A stretch of 64,000 nucleotides of DNA from Lewinellaceae bacterium (GCA_020636025.1 JACJYQ010000002.1:496001-560000), one strand, 5' to 3'; positions 36,801 to 45,011 are shown, counted from the stretch's first letter. The notes: generated by a model not told the origin, from the letters alone. Numbers and translations are program-made.

Positions 36801-37002
36801 TGAGTCGCCCGCTTGCCGTTTCCCAAATACTAACTGAAGTATAGGCGCAGCTGGCTGCCAATCTGCCATCCGGGGAAAGGGTAAGTTCGCTGATGGAGGA
36901 GGTTTGTATGGTGGGGAGAACCAGCTCAGGGGTTTGTGCCCAACTAAATAAATGCAGGCTCAAAAAGAAGAAAATAAGTAGGTGGTATTTATTGAAAGTC
37001 AT
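33811..37002 (-). CDS. Exported WD40-like/caspase protease, paralogue 3
   Basis: From the ATG at 37002 (MTFNKYHLLIFFFLSLHLFS) the protein has 1063 residues and a normal signal peptide; the open frame runs up to 37098 but those extra 32 residues do not look like an export signal start. WD40-like blades (SPDGRLAASCAYTSVSIWE; KVRLWDCETGKE) are followed by the family linker and the caspase domain. His765 lies in VYFAGHGKSYS (Ala instead of Ser before Gly) and Cys824 in LIFDACNSGKAAELL. First gene of the tandem trio. Confidence 0.92.
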   Translation of the reverse strand: MTFNKYHLLIFFFLSLHLFSWAQTPELVLPTIQTSSISELTLSPDGRLAASCAYTSVSIWETASGRLIRSIQTGELVKAAFSPDNKILITGNFRRMFDDPYNVITKVRLWDCETGKEIKTLQVFGLNAETNNIEFNKSGDHFLAAIDSFTYIWNYPDCKLVKKKLWGIGHFSTDGQQVFLEMDHGSTELASISNKEKSGDSSLPDDVPPPTDMNLVRPPTDDQTWNYYSDRMYTENKILTISQFGSVQHWDIEQRKETSRFSVDITGHGELSFEYGKFSNDGKRIGVYASANTDFIQDFEKEPFGCFFICDAETGKQLSNTPLYDLSYDGPTDNFGPDDFWGMFSSDLKNFIMIPRTQEGDSRAGIQVLHVATGKITCDFGMKKLEGTVFKYERHWKEEYPKAGVYNGGEFIMIDFGYNTYSLFYPETGKLVTFNDYLPADFTKIPDNNWQLSLENGLVYDIKEKVSGKTRARLLFSDDVFEGSSFTEAFKNPLNTSWAVTTPDGLFDASPDMMSKLHYVVGMETIGLGQLKARYHAPGLLPILLGYSKGEIKNVEDLQLNDLYPQINASIENGFLNIELTERKGGLGALRLAINGKTVLEDANPERKTSLSLDLKPYDKFCVPEGNTISLVAGNRDGWLESGSYDLTYMPLSFSRGSTSTSATNTSISNSRNASLYVLCVGTSKYQGDVKTLVYPDMDAAAIASALEAVGKGLFTKTVQVKLLSTADNTPPESISSKKNIEAAFNSFAALAKPEDVIIVYFAGHGKSYSNGDESLFYYLTKDVTDPDLKDPVVRKTAAVSTSELTQWLTSIPALKQVLIFDACNSGKAAELLSGKLSRDLDPSQIRALDRMKDRTGMFILSGSAANQLSYEASEFGQGLLTYSLLEGISGAALSSDNTVDVMTLFQHARDKVPVLARQIREIQVPVMAFPVGGGSFEIGLKKPGVKIPLAQKKPVFIRSEFQDDDMIKDRLDLGTALGQKFSALSSRGAQAPLVYIDTKSFDNGYAVFGRYIISGDGSIKVNCRLFKQETLVKKFDVEGKNDDVPGLAGAIMNEALKAVNNK

Positions 37003-37222
37003 AACAAAGCATTGATAGGTGCATCTGAAAAAGATGGTTAGCAAGAACCCGAAAATACAATAATCAATGGCGGTAAACAGCCAATACAAAGTGTGCAAAT
37101 TTGTAAAATTGAGATTAGTTACTGCGGTGATTGCAAAAGAATTCCCTTAATTCGCAGCGTGTTGTTAATCGCAGAAGGCGCGTGGATTGGATACGCTAAA
37201 TTAATGGCTGTTGCCAAAACTC

Positions 37223-38557
37223 ATGACAATATATAATAAGTTTAAGAACTGGCTTTCGGCACCTGTCAATGGACATGTAATTGGGCTGTTTCGCATCATA
37301 TACGGGTTGTTCATGATCAAGGAGATATGGCGTTACATTTCCGACAAAATGGTGAAGACATTCTTCGTTGATCCCAAAGTGAACTTTCCTTACGATGGTT
37401 TGGAGTGGTTAAAGCCAATGTCGGCTTCTTCGCTGGAGCTTATACTCAAAGCTATGGTGTTTTGTGCTGTGCTCATTACCCTGGGAGTGGTTATGAAATG
37501 GGCGGCCCGGCTATTCGCGCTGATGTACGCCTATATATTCCTGCTGGATACGAGTTTGTACAACAACCATATTTACCTGTTTATTCTGCTGGCTGTGCTC
37601 TTGAGTTTTACGGATGCCGATCAGTTTTTGTCGCTCAGAAAGCGGAAGCTCCCGGGTATCGCAGTGCCCAGGTGGCAGCAATTTATGCTGGGCGCTCAGG
37701 TGATGTGTGTGTACTTTTTCGCCAGCCTGGTCAAGATGCGTGCCGACTGGTGGGTGTTGCATGAGCCGGTGAAGTCCATAGCCGCTTCCATTCCAGAAAG
37801 TAGTTGGCTGGCGCCTTTGTACAAGTCCGAAATGGGGCTTAATATGATGGTATACCTGGGTTTCGGACTTGATTTTTTTGCGCCTTTATTGTTGTGGTAC
37901 AAACCTTTGCGCAATTGGGCTGTGATACCTTTTGCACTGTTCCACTATTCCAACTCTCAAATATTCGGCGATATTGGGAACTTCCCATTTATGATGATGG
38001 CGGCGTTGATACTGTATTTTGAGATGGAAGAGATACCTTTTTTGAAGAAGTGGTTCCCTGTTTTGGACAAGAAAAACCGTGCGCTGGCAAGCCCGGTTAT
38101 TGGCAATTTTACCCGGGTGTTTTTGATCCTGTATTTTACCTTCCAGGTGCTGTTTCCGCTTCGCGGGTTGTTCCTGCCAAATGACCTGGATTACACCACC
38201 ATCGGCAACCGCTTCTCCTGGCGGGTGAAAGCCGATTCCAGGGTAGTGGAGGAGTACAAGTTTATATTGAAAGACCCTGTGAGCGGCCGGGAAGGGGAGA
38301 TCAACCTACCCACCAAGGTGAATAATGTACAGGCCCAGGCCATGCTGTACGACCCAAGATCAATAAGACGATTTGCTCAGTTGATTCACGAGCAATCCGT
38401 AAAGAACAACATTCCCAATGCCCAACTCATTGGCAAGATCAAGTTCAGCCTGAACGGCCGCCCGGCCCAGTACTTTGTAGATCCGGAGGTGGATCTGATG
38501 AAGGTGGAGTATAGTCCGTTTAAGAGGTTGGAATGGGTGGTGCCTCTGGAGCGTTGA
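37223..38557 (+). CDS. HTTM-domain membrane protein (vitamin K-dependent carboxylase-related)
   Basis: The ATG at 37223 gives 444 residues; an in-frame TTG at 37211 is less likely. The N-terminal half has at least four to six transmembrane helices with motifs of the HTTM family: IGLFRIIYGLFMIKEIWRYI, a YNNHIYLFILLAVLLSFTDAD stretch and VYFFASLVKMRADWW. The C-terminal part (from about 330) is soluble and beta-rich (NRFSWRVKADSRVVEEYKF). HTTM proteins are relatives of gamma-glutamyl carboxylase, but most bacterial ones have unproven activity. No partner gene is adjacent. Confidence 0.85.
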   Translation: MTIYNKFKNWLSAPVNGHVIGLFRIIYGLFMIKEIWRYISDKMVKTFFVDPKVNFPYDGLEWLKPMSASSLELILKAMVFCAVLITLGVVMKWAARLFALMYAYIFLLDTSLYNNHIYLFILLAVLLSFTDADQFLSLRKRKLPGIAVPRWQQFMLGAQVMCVYFFASLVKMRADWWVLHEPVKSIAASIPESSWLAPLYKSEMGLNMMVYLGFGLDFFAPLLLWYKPLRNWAVIPFALFHYSNSQIFGDIGNFPFMMMAALILYFEMEEIPFLKKWFPVLDKKNRALASPVIGNFTRVFLILYFTFQVLFPLRGLFLPNDLDYTTIGNRFSWRVKADSRVVEEYKFILKDPVSGREGEINLPTKVNNVQAQAMLYDPRSIRRFAQLIHEQSVKNNIPNAQLIGKIKFSLNGRPAQYFVDPEVDLMKVEYSPFKRLEWVVPLER

Positions 38558-38688
38558 AGAGCTTTGTTTTTGTGTTGGGCAATAGATTCCGATGTTCGGA
38601 GTGGTTTAAGATTTTGCTGATCATAGTACCCTTTTGGGAAATTTCAGAGTCATACAAACAAAAAAGGAGCAATACACAAGCATAATTT

Positions 38689-38732
38689 CTTTAGAACGTG
38701 CGGGAAGGGGGAGTCGAACCCCCACACCCTTA
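38689..38732. repeat. 44-bp direct repeat of tRNA-Leu 3' end (candidate att site, left)
   Basis: These 44 bases are identical to 45262-45305, which cover the 3' end of the intact tRNA-Leu gene (T-arm, acceptor 3' strand and 10 flanking bases). The repeat is direct and lies at the far edge of the 38.7-45.3 kb block, as expected for an element integrated into the tRNA 3' end. The gene-free interval 38558-38936 otherwise shows nothing I can name. Confidence 0.75.
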
Positions 38733-38752
38733 GGGGCTACGCCCCTGAACCA
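38699..38752 (-). pseudogene. tRNA-Leu 3'-half remnant
   Basis: Read on the minus strand, the sequence from GGTTCAGGGGCG through the variable arm, T-arm and TTCCCGCA matches the 3' half of the tRNA-Leu at 45272-45355, but no 5' acceptor strand or D-arm precedes it. It cannot fold as a tRNA. Confidence 0.8.
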
Positions 38753-38936
38753 CTCAGAAGATGGGCTGTCAATTTTGCCATTGATAACAAGGACTGTATA
38801 TACTGCAAACGAAGGTTACAAATTGCAAAACAGGAAACCAACATAACCAAATTTTCGTTAATACATCACAAAGTTGGCTACTCATCGCCAAAAATGGCCG
38901 GCTAAAACGTAAATTTACCCATAAATTCTTGATGCT

Positions 38937-39887
38937 GTGCAACCCAAACATTTGAAAAGTTTTCTACTCGCTACCTTTTTTCTGCTCCTGGCTCAAATGG
39001 CCTACGCCCAATATGATCTTCGCCGGGACGCTCCGTTTTTTCACAATCGGGCAAAGGACTACTCCACCTGGTTATACCATAACGAACTTGGTCATTTTTT
39101 CGATCTGGCAAAAACGGGGGTATACCCTGACAAAGTCAGGCTTTTATTGCGCGCCTCATTTTCGGGGGAAAAGGCTGGCGATTCGTTGCGCGCCGTATGG
39201 AGCGAACTCAGAAGGCAATATTATGTACAAACCGGCGCTGAACTTCACGTCGCGATGCTTTCCAAAATGGCTTTTCAGATGGATTTGCCGCTCGATTCCG
39301 CTGAAATTGTGCTGTTTGTCCCAAATTCGGAGTATTATATTCGGATTTATGGCGAGCGCGAAGGACAACGCCTAACGGCCCGCTGGGAAGATTACGGCAA
39401 CAAAGGCATGGGAAGTGGCAATATAAAAGTGCCTGTTGAGCAATTAAGTGATGTTTTCAGAAGTGGCAAGGCAAAGCTTGACGATAGTCCCGGTGTCGAC
39501 CTGGCACGCGTGCGTCGCTCTGTTCGCGCTTTTTTCAGGGATAATTACCAGAACAAGGGTACAGACTGGTTCTGGAAAGCCCGGATCGATAGTACCAGTG
39601 CCGTGTACAACGATTTTTCTTTTACCGTCACCCACATCAGCCGCGAAGTACTCAAAAGCCATAACTTTTTCGAACTCCATCAAATCGATATTTCCATTGC
39701 CGAAGGCATGGATGGACTCGAAATCTCCTGGAGCTTCCAGGCGAAATACGGCGGTGGTCTGATCTTTCCCCCACGCGACGACAGCAACGATTACCACGAT
39801 TTCGAAACCTCGCCTTACAAATACCAATTCGACAAGTATCAGGCCGCCCTTTTTAAAAGACTGGAGGCTTACCTGAAAAAAGTATGA
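38937..39887 (+). CDS. Exported protein of unknown function (island gene)
   Basis: A GTG start at 38937 gives 316 residues beginning MQPKHLKSFLLATFFLLLAQ, a good signal peptide ending at MAYAQ; a TTG start five codons on is possible. The mature part is mixed alpha/beta with no recognised motif; it contains many charged and aromatic residues (FFRDNYQNKGTDWFWKARID; IDISIAEGMDGLEISWSF). Its stop overlaps the start of the next gene by 4 bp, so both are translated together. First gene inside the tRNA-Leu-bounded block. Confidence 0.65.
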   Translation: MQPKHLKSFLLATFFLLLAQMAYAQYDLRRDAPFFHNRAKDYSTWLYHNELGHFFDLAKTGVYPDKVRLLLRASFSGEKAGDSLRAVWSELRRQYYVQTGAELHVAMLSKMAFQMDLPLDSAEIVLFVPNSEYYIRIYGEREGQRLTARWEDYGNKGMGSGNIKVPVEQLSDVFRSGKAKLDDSPGVDLARVRRSVRAFFRDNYQNKGTDWFWKARIDSTSAVYNDFSFTVTHISREVLKSHNFFELHQIDISIAEGMDGLEISWSFQAKYGGGLIFPPRDDSNDYHDFETSPYKYQFDKYQAALFKRLEAYLKKV

Positions 39888-40300
39888 AGGAAAAATCTGA
39901 CCGCTACCGCATCGCCATTACGATTATCATTTGTCATCTGCTGCTTATAGGCACCCTGGTGGCTTTATTTATCGCGGATGCCCTCTTATTGGAAGAGTTC
40001 ACGCCATTGCTCACCCTGCTGGCTCCGGTTACCGCCATTTACGCCGGTTCGGTGTTTCGCTATCTGTCTGGCAGCATACGCGCCGGGGTTGATGCCCCAG
40101 AGGAAGTTCCGCTGCCGCATGCTACCCTCATACGCAAATTGGTACTCGCGCATTTTGCCGCCATGATGTTCCTCATTTTAGCCAAAGCTGTGTTCAACTG
40201 GATCGAGTTTTCCACCATGACCATACTTATGACACTGCTCGAAACTTCCTTTGGCGTGTACATGGGCATGGTGATGAGCGCAGTATTTGGAGACACCTGA
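39884..40300 (+). CDS. Small integral membrane protein, four helices (island gene)
   Basis: The 138-residue product has four likely transmembrane helices (IAITIIICHLLLIGTLVALF; LLTLLAPVTAIYAGSVF; LVLAHFAAMMFLILAKAV; TMTILMTLLETSFGVYMGMV). A short acidic loop (AGVDAPEEVPLPHAT) separates helices two and three. I do not recognise the family. It is coupled to the exported protein before it (ATGA overlap) and lies 29 bp before the first TPR-caspase, suggesting one transcript and a shared role at the membrane. Confidence 0.7.
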   Translation: MKEKSDRYRIAITIIICHLLLIGTLVALFIADALLLEEFTPLLTLLAPVTAIYAGSVFRYLSGSIRAGVDAPEEVPLPHATLIRKLVLAHFAAMMFLILAKAVFNWIEFSTMTILMTLLETSFGVYMGMVMSAVFGDT

Positions 40301-40329
40301 CTACATTAGAACATATTCAACCCAATCCT

Positions 40330-41772
40330 ATGAAAAAAATCACCTTTCTGTTGCTTTGCCTCCCCTGGGCCGTACTCATTGCCCAGCCCACATACAAGAC
40401 CTTCACTAGCAGCGATGGCGAAACCCTGTACCGTTACGATGATGGCTACACCATCACCAAAGCCGATTACGATGAATCGGAGCGTTTGAGGGGTTTAGCA
40501 GACAATAATTGGGACTCAAAAGACTATACCAGCGCACTCAAATACGCAGAGAGCGCCGTTGCTAAAAATAAGAATAATCCTTACGCCTGGGTAGCTCGAG
40601 CCCTGGCAAAAGCTAACGGCAAAAACGATTACCCTGGTGCCATTTCGGATTACACCGAGGCTATTCGTTTGTATCCGACATACGAAATAGCGTGGTACAA
40701 TCGTGGCGTTTCAAAATACAATAAAGGCGATTACGATGGGGCTATTTCGGATTACACCGAGGCGATCCGGCTAAACCCGGATTATTCCAATGCATGGGTG
40801 GGTCGTGGCCTTGCAAAAGGCAAAAAAGGCGACTACGATGGGGCCATTTCGGATTACACCGAGGCGATCCGGCTAAATCCGGGTTATTCCCTTGCATGGA
40901 ATAACCTTGGTTGGGCCAAAGAACAAAAAGGCCTTTTGAACGCGGCGCTACAAGATTATAAAAAAGCGCTGGAATTGGATCCTGGCAGTGATTATGCACC
41001 CAATAATATTAAAAGAGTCGAAGACAAACTCGCCGCACTTCGTCCCAAACGTCCGCCAACCGTACAAATTGTAGCCGTGGGTATCGGTAACTATCAGCAG
41101 GATTACGCTTTCAACCACCTGGAATTCACCGTGCCTGGCGCATATTTGTTGCGCAATATGTTCGAACGCCGAAACCTCTCCGCACATGCCAAACCGCTCT
41201 GCGATTCTGATGCCCGGCGCAAATCCATCTTGTCGGCTCTGGAAGCGCTTACCGACTCCAGAAATGTGCAGGAGGATGATCTGGTCATTTTCTACTTCTC
41301 CGGGCACGGCCTCATGGCCGGCGGCAAGGTGGGCATCTGCCCCTGGGATTATCAATCCTCGGCCGACCTTATAAGCGACAACGACATTACTTCAATTCTT
41401 GACCGCTGCCCTGCCCGTCATAAAGTTTGCCTCATCGAAGCCTGTAAAAACGAAACCAGCGCTGACTATATGAGTCCAAGTGCAGTAGCTGATTTCAACA
41501 GCAAACGGCGCAGCATCAGTCCGGGCATCGCCTTTATCACATCCACGGAGGTTGGGAAAAAATCATGGGGCATCAGCAGCGAAGGTTTTTTCACTCGTGC
41601 AGTAATAGAGGGCCTCGACAAGGGCCTTGCCGACGCCAACGGCGACAATGAAATTACTGTTCAGGAACTTTTCAATTACATACAACCCGCAGTAAAAAGC
41701 CGGACCAACAACCAGCAGGTACCCCAGATCAATTCCGGTTATCCAAAGGATTTGCCATTGATGAAGTTTTAA
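40330..41772 (+). CDS. Exported TPR-caspase protease, island paralogue 1
   Basis: The 480-residue product has a signal peptide (MKKITFLLLCLPWAVLIAQ) and a short conserved lead (ETLYRYDDGYTITKADYDES). About five TPR units follow (about 45-225), of which three are near-identical (DYDGAISDYTEAIRLNP). The caspase domain (about 240-480) has His326 in FYFSGHGLMAGG and Cys372 in LIEACKNETS; here Glu replaces the Asp seen before Ala-Cys in other caspases of this window. The protein ends SGYPKDLPLMKF. First of three tandem copies. Confidence 0.92.
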   Translation: MKKITFLLLCLPWAVLIAQPTYKTFTSSDGETLYRYDDGYTITKADYDESERLRGLADNNWDSKDYTSALKYAESAVAKNKNNPYAWVARALAKANGKNDYPGAISDYTEAIRLYPTYEIAWYNRGVSKYNKGDYDGAISDYTEAIRLNPDYSNAWVGRGLAKGKKGDYDGAISDYTEAIRLNPGYSLAWNNLGWAKEQKGLLNAALQDYKKALELDPGSDYAPNNIKRVEDKLAALRPKRPPTVQIVAVGIGNYQQDYAFNHLEFTVPGAYLLRNMFERRNLSAHAKPLCDSDARRKSILSALEALTDSRNVQEDDLVIFYFSGHGLMAGGKVGICPWDYQSSADLISDNDITSILDRCPARHKVCLIEACKNETSADYMSPSAVADFNSKRRSISPGIAFITSTEVGKKSWGISSEGFFTRAVIEGLDKGLADANGDNEITVQELFNYIQPAVKSRTNNQQVPQINSGYPKDLPLMKF

Positions 41773-41832
41773 TTAAACAATTTTTAAAATGCTTCGAATT
41801 GTAATTGAGCGATTCGAGACCTTTCAAAACAC

Positions 41833-43167
41833 ATGAAAAACATTGTTCTGTTTATTCTATGCCTCCCTTCGGCTTTACTTATAGCTCAGCCTGCCTACTC
41901 TACATACACCAACAATACCGGCGACGTTCTGTACCGCTACGAAGACGGCTACACCATAACCAAAGCCGATTACGACGAATCGGAGCGGTTGGGGCGCTCA
42001 TCAAGGGATAAATGGAGATCAGAGGATTATAACAGTGCGTTCAGTGACGCGGTAAGCGCCCTTTCAAAGAATAAGAAAAATGCGTACGCATGGGTTAGCC
42101 GGGGCTTGGTAAAATCCGTGAAAGGCGATAAAGACGGTGCAGTTTCGGATTACACCGAAGCAATCCGGCTAAAACCGGATTATTCTCTTGCCTGGGATTT
42201 ACGCGGCCATATAAAAAAATCAAAAAGAGACTACGACGGTGCCATTTCTGATTATACCGAGGCCATCCGCCTTGCACCGGGTTTTTCCTCTCCCTATTAT
42301 AACCGCGGTGAGGCCAAAGAACTTAAAAGTCAATTCGAAGAGGCGCGAAATGACTATAAAAAAGCTCTTGAAATAGATCCTAATGACAACCTGGCCCAAT
42401 ATTACTTGAAACACCTAGATGAAAAACTCGCCACACTCCGCCCGAAACGTCCGCCAACCGTACAACTCGTAGCTATCGGCATAGGTACCTATCAGCAGGA
42501 TCACGCTTTCAACCACCTCGAATTCACCGTGCCTGGAGCATATTCATTTCGAAATCTTTTTGAACGCCGCAACCTCACTTCGAACGCAAAACCCATGTGC
42601 GAATCTGCCGCCCGCCGCCGGAATATTTTGGCAGCACTTGAAGAGCTTACCGATCCGAAGAAGGTCCAAAACGACGATCTGGTCATTTTCTACTTCTCCG
42701 GACACGGCCTCATGGCCGGTGGCAAGGTGGGAATTTGCCCTTACGACTATCAGTCGCCTGCCGATCTTATCAGCGACGACGACATTGCTTCTATTCTAAC
42801 CCGTTGTCCGGCCCGCCACAAACTTTGCCTCATTGAGGCCTGCAGAAGTGAAAAAAGCGCAGATTTCATCGACCCAACGGACGTGGCTAACTTTAATCGC
42901 AAGCGGCGCAACCTCAGTCCGGGCATCGCCTTTATCACTTCAACAGAGGTAGGGAAAAAATCCTGGGGTGGAGAAGAAGGCTATTTCACCCAGGCTATTC
43001 TCGAAGGCCTTGACAAGGGCCTTGCTGACACCAACGGCGACCGCGAAATTACAGTAGAGGAACTTTTCAATTACATACAACCTGCAGTAAAAAAACGAAC
43101 CAGCAACCAACAGGTGCCCCAGATCAATTCCGGTTATCCAAAGGATTTGCCATTAATGAAGTTTTAA
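41833..43167 (+). CDS. Exported TPR-caspase protease, island paralogue 2
   Basis: The 444-residue product has the same layout as paralogue 1: signal peptide (MKNIVLFILCLPSALLIAQ), the YRYEDGYTITKADYDESERL block, TPRs and caspase with His291 (FYFSGHGLMAGG) and Cys337 (LIEACRSEKSAD). It has the fewest TPR units of the three (about four). The 60-bp leader before its start (ending in GACCTTTCAAAACACATG) is repeated almost unchanged before paralogue 3, so gene and leader were duplicated as one piece. Confidence 0.92.
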   Translation: MKNIVLFILCLPSALLIAQPAYSTYTNNTGDVLYRYEDGYTITKADYDESERLGRSSRDKWRSEDYNSAFSDAVSALSKNKKNAYAWVSRGLVKSVKGDKDGAVSDYTEAIRLKPDYSLAWDLRGHIKKSKRDYDGAISDYTEAIRLAPGFSSPYYNRGEAKELKSQFEEARNDYKKALEIDPNDNLAQYYLKHLDEKLATLRPKRPPTVQLVAIGIGTYQQDHAFNHLEFTVPGAYSFRNLFERRNLTSNAKPMCESAARRRNILAALEELTDPKKVQNDDLVIFYFSGHGLMAGGKVGICPYDYQSPADLISDDDIASILTRCPARHKLCLIEACRSEKSADFIDPTDVANFNRKRRNLSPGIAFITSTEVGKKSWGGEEGYFTQAILEGLDKGLADTNGDREITVEELFNYIQPAVKKRTSNQQVPQINSGYPKDLPLMKF

Positions 43168-43225
43168 AAACAATTTTTAAAATGATCCGAATTGTAATTC
43201 GGCGAGACAAGACCTTTCAAGACAT

Positions 43226-44767
43226 ATGAAAAATATTGTTCTGTTTATTCTATGGCTCTCTTCGCCTATACTTATAGCTCAACCTACCTATTCCACGTAC
43301 ACCAACAACACCGGTGAGGTTCTGTATCGCTACGAAGACGGCTACACCATTACCAAAGCCGATTATGATGAATCGGAGCGTTTGAGGCGTTCAGCAGATG
43401 ATAAATATAGATCAAAAGATTACATTAGTGCGATCAGGGTAGCGGAAAGCGCTCTTGCTAAAAATAAAAAGAATGTGTACGCATGGTTCAAATGCGGCAA
43501 TGCCAAAAGACAAAAAGGAGACTACGATGGTGCCATTTCGGATTACACGGAGGCTATCCGGCTAAATCCGAGTGACCCCGATGCATGGTACAACCGCGGT
43601 TATAATAAAAGACAAAAAGGCGACAATGACGGTGCCATTTCAGATTACACAGAGGCCATTCGTCTAAATCCGAATGATTCCGACATATGGAACAACCGCG
43701 GGGTGGCAAAAGACGATAAAGGAGACTATAAAGGTGCCATTTCGGATTACACGGAGGCCATCCGTCTAAATCCTGTTGACTCCGATATATGGAACAACCG
43801 CGGTGCGACAAAAGACGAAATAGGTGACTACGATGGGGCAATTTCGGATTATACCGAGGCCATAAGGCTAGCACCGGATGATTCTGATGTATGGAGCAAC
43901 CTTGGCATTACCAGAGAACAAAAAGGTCAACTCGAAGAGGCACGAAACGACTTTAAAAAAGCACTTGAAATTGATCCAGCCAACACCGTAGCCCAAAATA
44001 ATCTGAAAGGCATCGAGGATAAACTCGCCGTACTCCGCCCCAAACGCACGCCAACCGTACAACTCGTAGCTGTCGGCATTGGTACTTACCAGGCGGATTA
44101 CGCTTTCAATGACCTCGAATTCACCGTGCCTGGTGCGTACACCTTGCGAAATCTTTTTGAACGCCGAAACCTCACCGCAAACGCTAAACCTCTGTGTAAT
44201 TCTGATGCCCGACGTAAATCTATTTTGTCTGCTTTGGAAGCGCTTACCGACCCTAAAAACGTACAGGAGGATGATTTAGTCATTTTTTATTTCTCCGGGC
44301 ACGGCCTCATGGCCGGCGGCAAGGTAGGTATATGTCCCTGGGATTATCAATCTTCGGCCGACCTCATCAGCGACAACGATATTACTTCCATTCTTAACCG
44401 CTGCCCTGCCCGTCATAAAGTTTGCCTAATCGAAGCCTGTAAAAACGAAACCAGCGCGGACTATATGACCCCAAGTGCAGTGGTCGAATTCAATAACAAG
44501 CGGCGCAATATTAGTGCTGGCATCGCCTTTATTACCTCTACTGAGGTAGGGAAAAAATCCTGGGGTGTCAGAAGTGAAGGATTTTTTACTCATGCAGTAA
44601 TTGAAGGCCTGGATAAAGGTCTTGCCGACACAAATGGCGATCACGAAATTACCGTTCTGGAACTTTTCAATTATATACAACCAGCAGTAAAAAAACGAAC
44701 CAACAACCAGCAGGTACCTCAGATCAATTCCGGGTATCCAAAGAATTTGCCAATAATGAAGTACTGA
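43226..44767 (+). CDS. Exported TPR-caspase protease, island paralogue 3
   Basis: The 513-residue product has the most TPR units (about six; the DYDGAISDYTEAIRLNP core recurs four to five times) and the same caspase domain, with His359 (FYFSGHGLMAGG) and Cys405 (LIEACKNETSAD). The signal peptide is MKNIVLFILWLSSPILIAQ. The gene ends 14 bp before the array of tRNA-Leu pseudogenes begins. The unit-length differences between paralogues are multiples of one TPR (102 bp), pointing to unequal recombination. Confidence 0.92.
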   Translation: MKNIVLFILWLSSPILIAQPTYSTYTNNTGEVLYRYEDGYTITKADYDESERLRRSADDKYRSKDYISAIRVAESALAKNKKNVYAWFKCGNAKRQKGDYDGAISDYTEAIRLNPSDPDAWYNRGYNKRQKGDNDGAISDYTEAIRLNPNDSDIWNNRGVAKDDKGDYKGAISDYTEAIRLNPVDSDIWNNRGATKDEIGDYDGAISDYTEAIRLAPDDSDVWSNLGITREQKGQLEEARNDFKKALEIDPANTVAQNNLKGIEDKLAVLRPKRTPTVQLVAVGIGTYQADYAFNDLEFTVPGAYTLRNLFERRNLTANAKPLCNSDARRKSILSALEALTDPKNVQEDDLVIFYFSGHGLMAGGKVGICPWDYQSSADLISDNDITSILNRCPARHKVCLIEACKNETSADYMTPSAVVEFNNKRRNISAGIAFITSTEVGKKSWGVRSEGFFTHAVIEGLDKGLADTNGDHEITVLELFNYIQPAVKKRTNNQQVPQINSGYPKNLPIMKY

Positions 44768-44780
44768 GTCGCCTCTCAGT

Positions 44781-44841
44781 CCTTACGGGCGTACTTCCCT
44801 GAACCACGCCTTTGGCGGGCTACGAATTCCGCCATTTTTGA
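44781..44841 (-). pseudogene. Degenerate tRNA-Leu copy 1 (lacks T-arm and 3' end)
   Basis: This is the partial first unit of a 130-bp tandem array. It begins abruptly in the variable arm, just after the stop codon of the upstream caspase gene, so the array was cut here. A terminator hairpin follows at 44847-44876. Confidence 0.75.
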
Positions 44842-44846
44842 AATAA

Positions 44847-44876
44847 AAAAAGCGCTCCTAAAAAAGAAGCGCTTTT
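44847..44876 (-). terminator. Terminator hairpin in array unit 1
   Basis: AAAAGCGCTTC and GGAGCGCTTTT arms with a run of seven U on the minus strand. The same hairpin follows the intact tRNA and every other unit (44977-45005, 45107-45135, 45237-45265). Confidence 0.7.
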
Positions 44877-44881
44877 AATCG

Positions 44882-44971
44882 TGCGGGAAGGGGGAGTCGA
44901 ACCCCCACACCCTTACGGGCGTACTTCCCTGAACCACGCCTTTGGCGGGCTACGAATTCCGCCATTTTTGA
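44882..44971 (-). pseudogene. Degenerate tRNA-Leu copy 2
   Basis: The T-arm, 3' acceptor strand and variable arm match the intact tRNA-Leu, but the 5' acceptor strand reads TCAAAAA instead of GCGGGAA, so the acceptor stem cannot form; the anticodon arm is also altered (GTGGTTCAGGGAAG). Confidence 0.8.
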
Positions 44972-44976
44972 AATAA

Positions 44977-45005
44977 AAAAAGCGCTCCTTGAAAAGAAGC
45001 GCTTT
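44977..45005 (-). terminator. Terminator hairpin in array unit 2
   Basis: Same hairpin as at 45237-45265, with a slightly different loop (TTGAAAAG). Confidence 0.65.
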
Positions 45006-45011
45006 AGAACG

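Noticed and set aside
11302..44767. Bacterial gasdermin or similar abortive-infection system
   Set aside because: No gasdermin-like small gene lies beside any protease, and the export signals place the proteases outside the cytoplasm.
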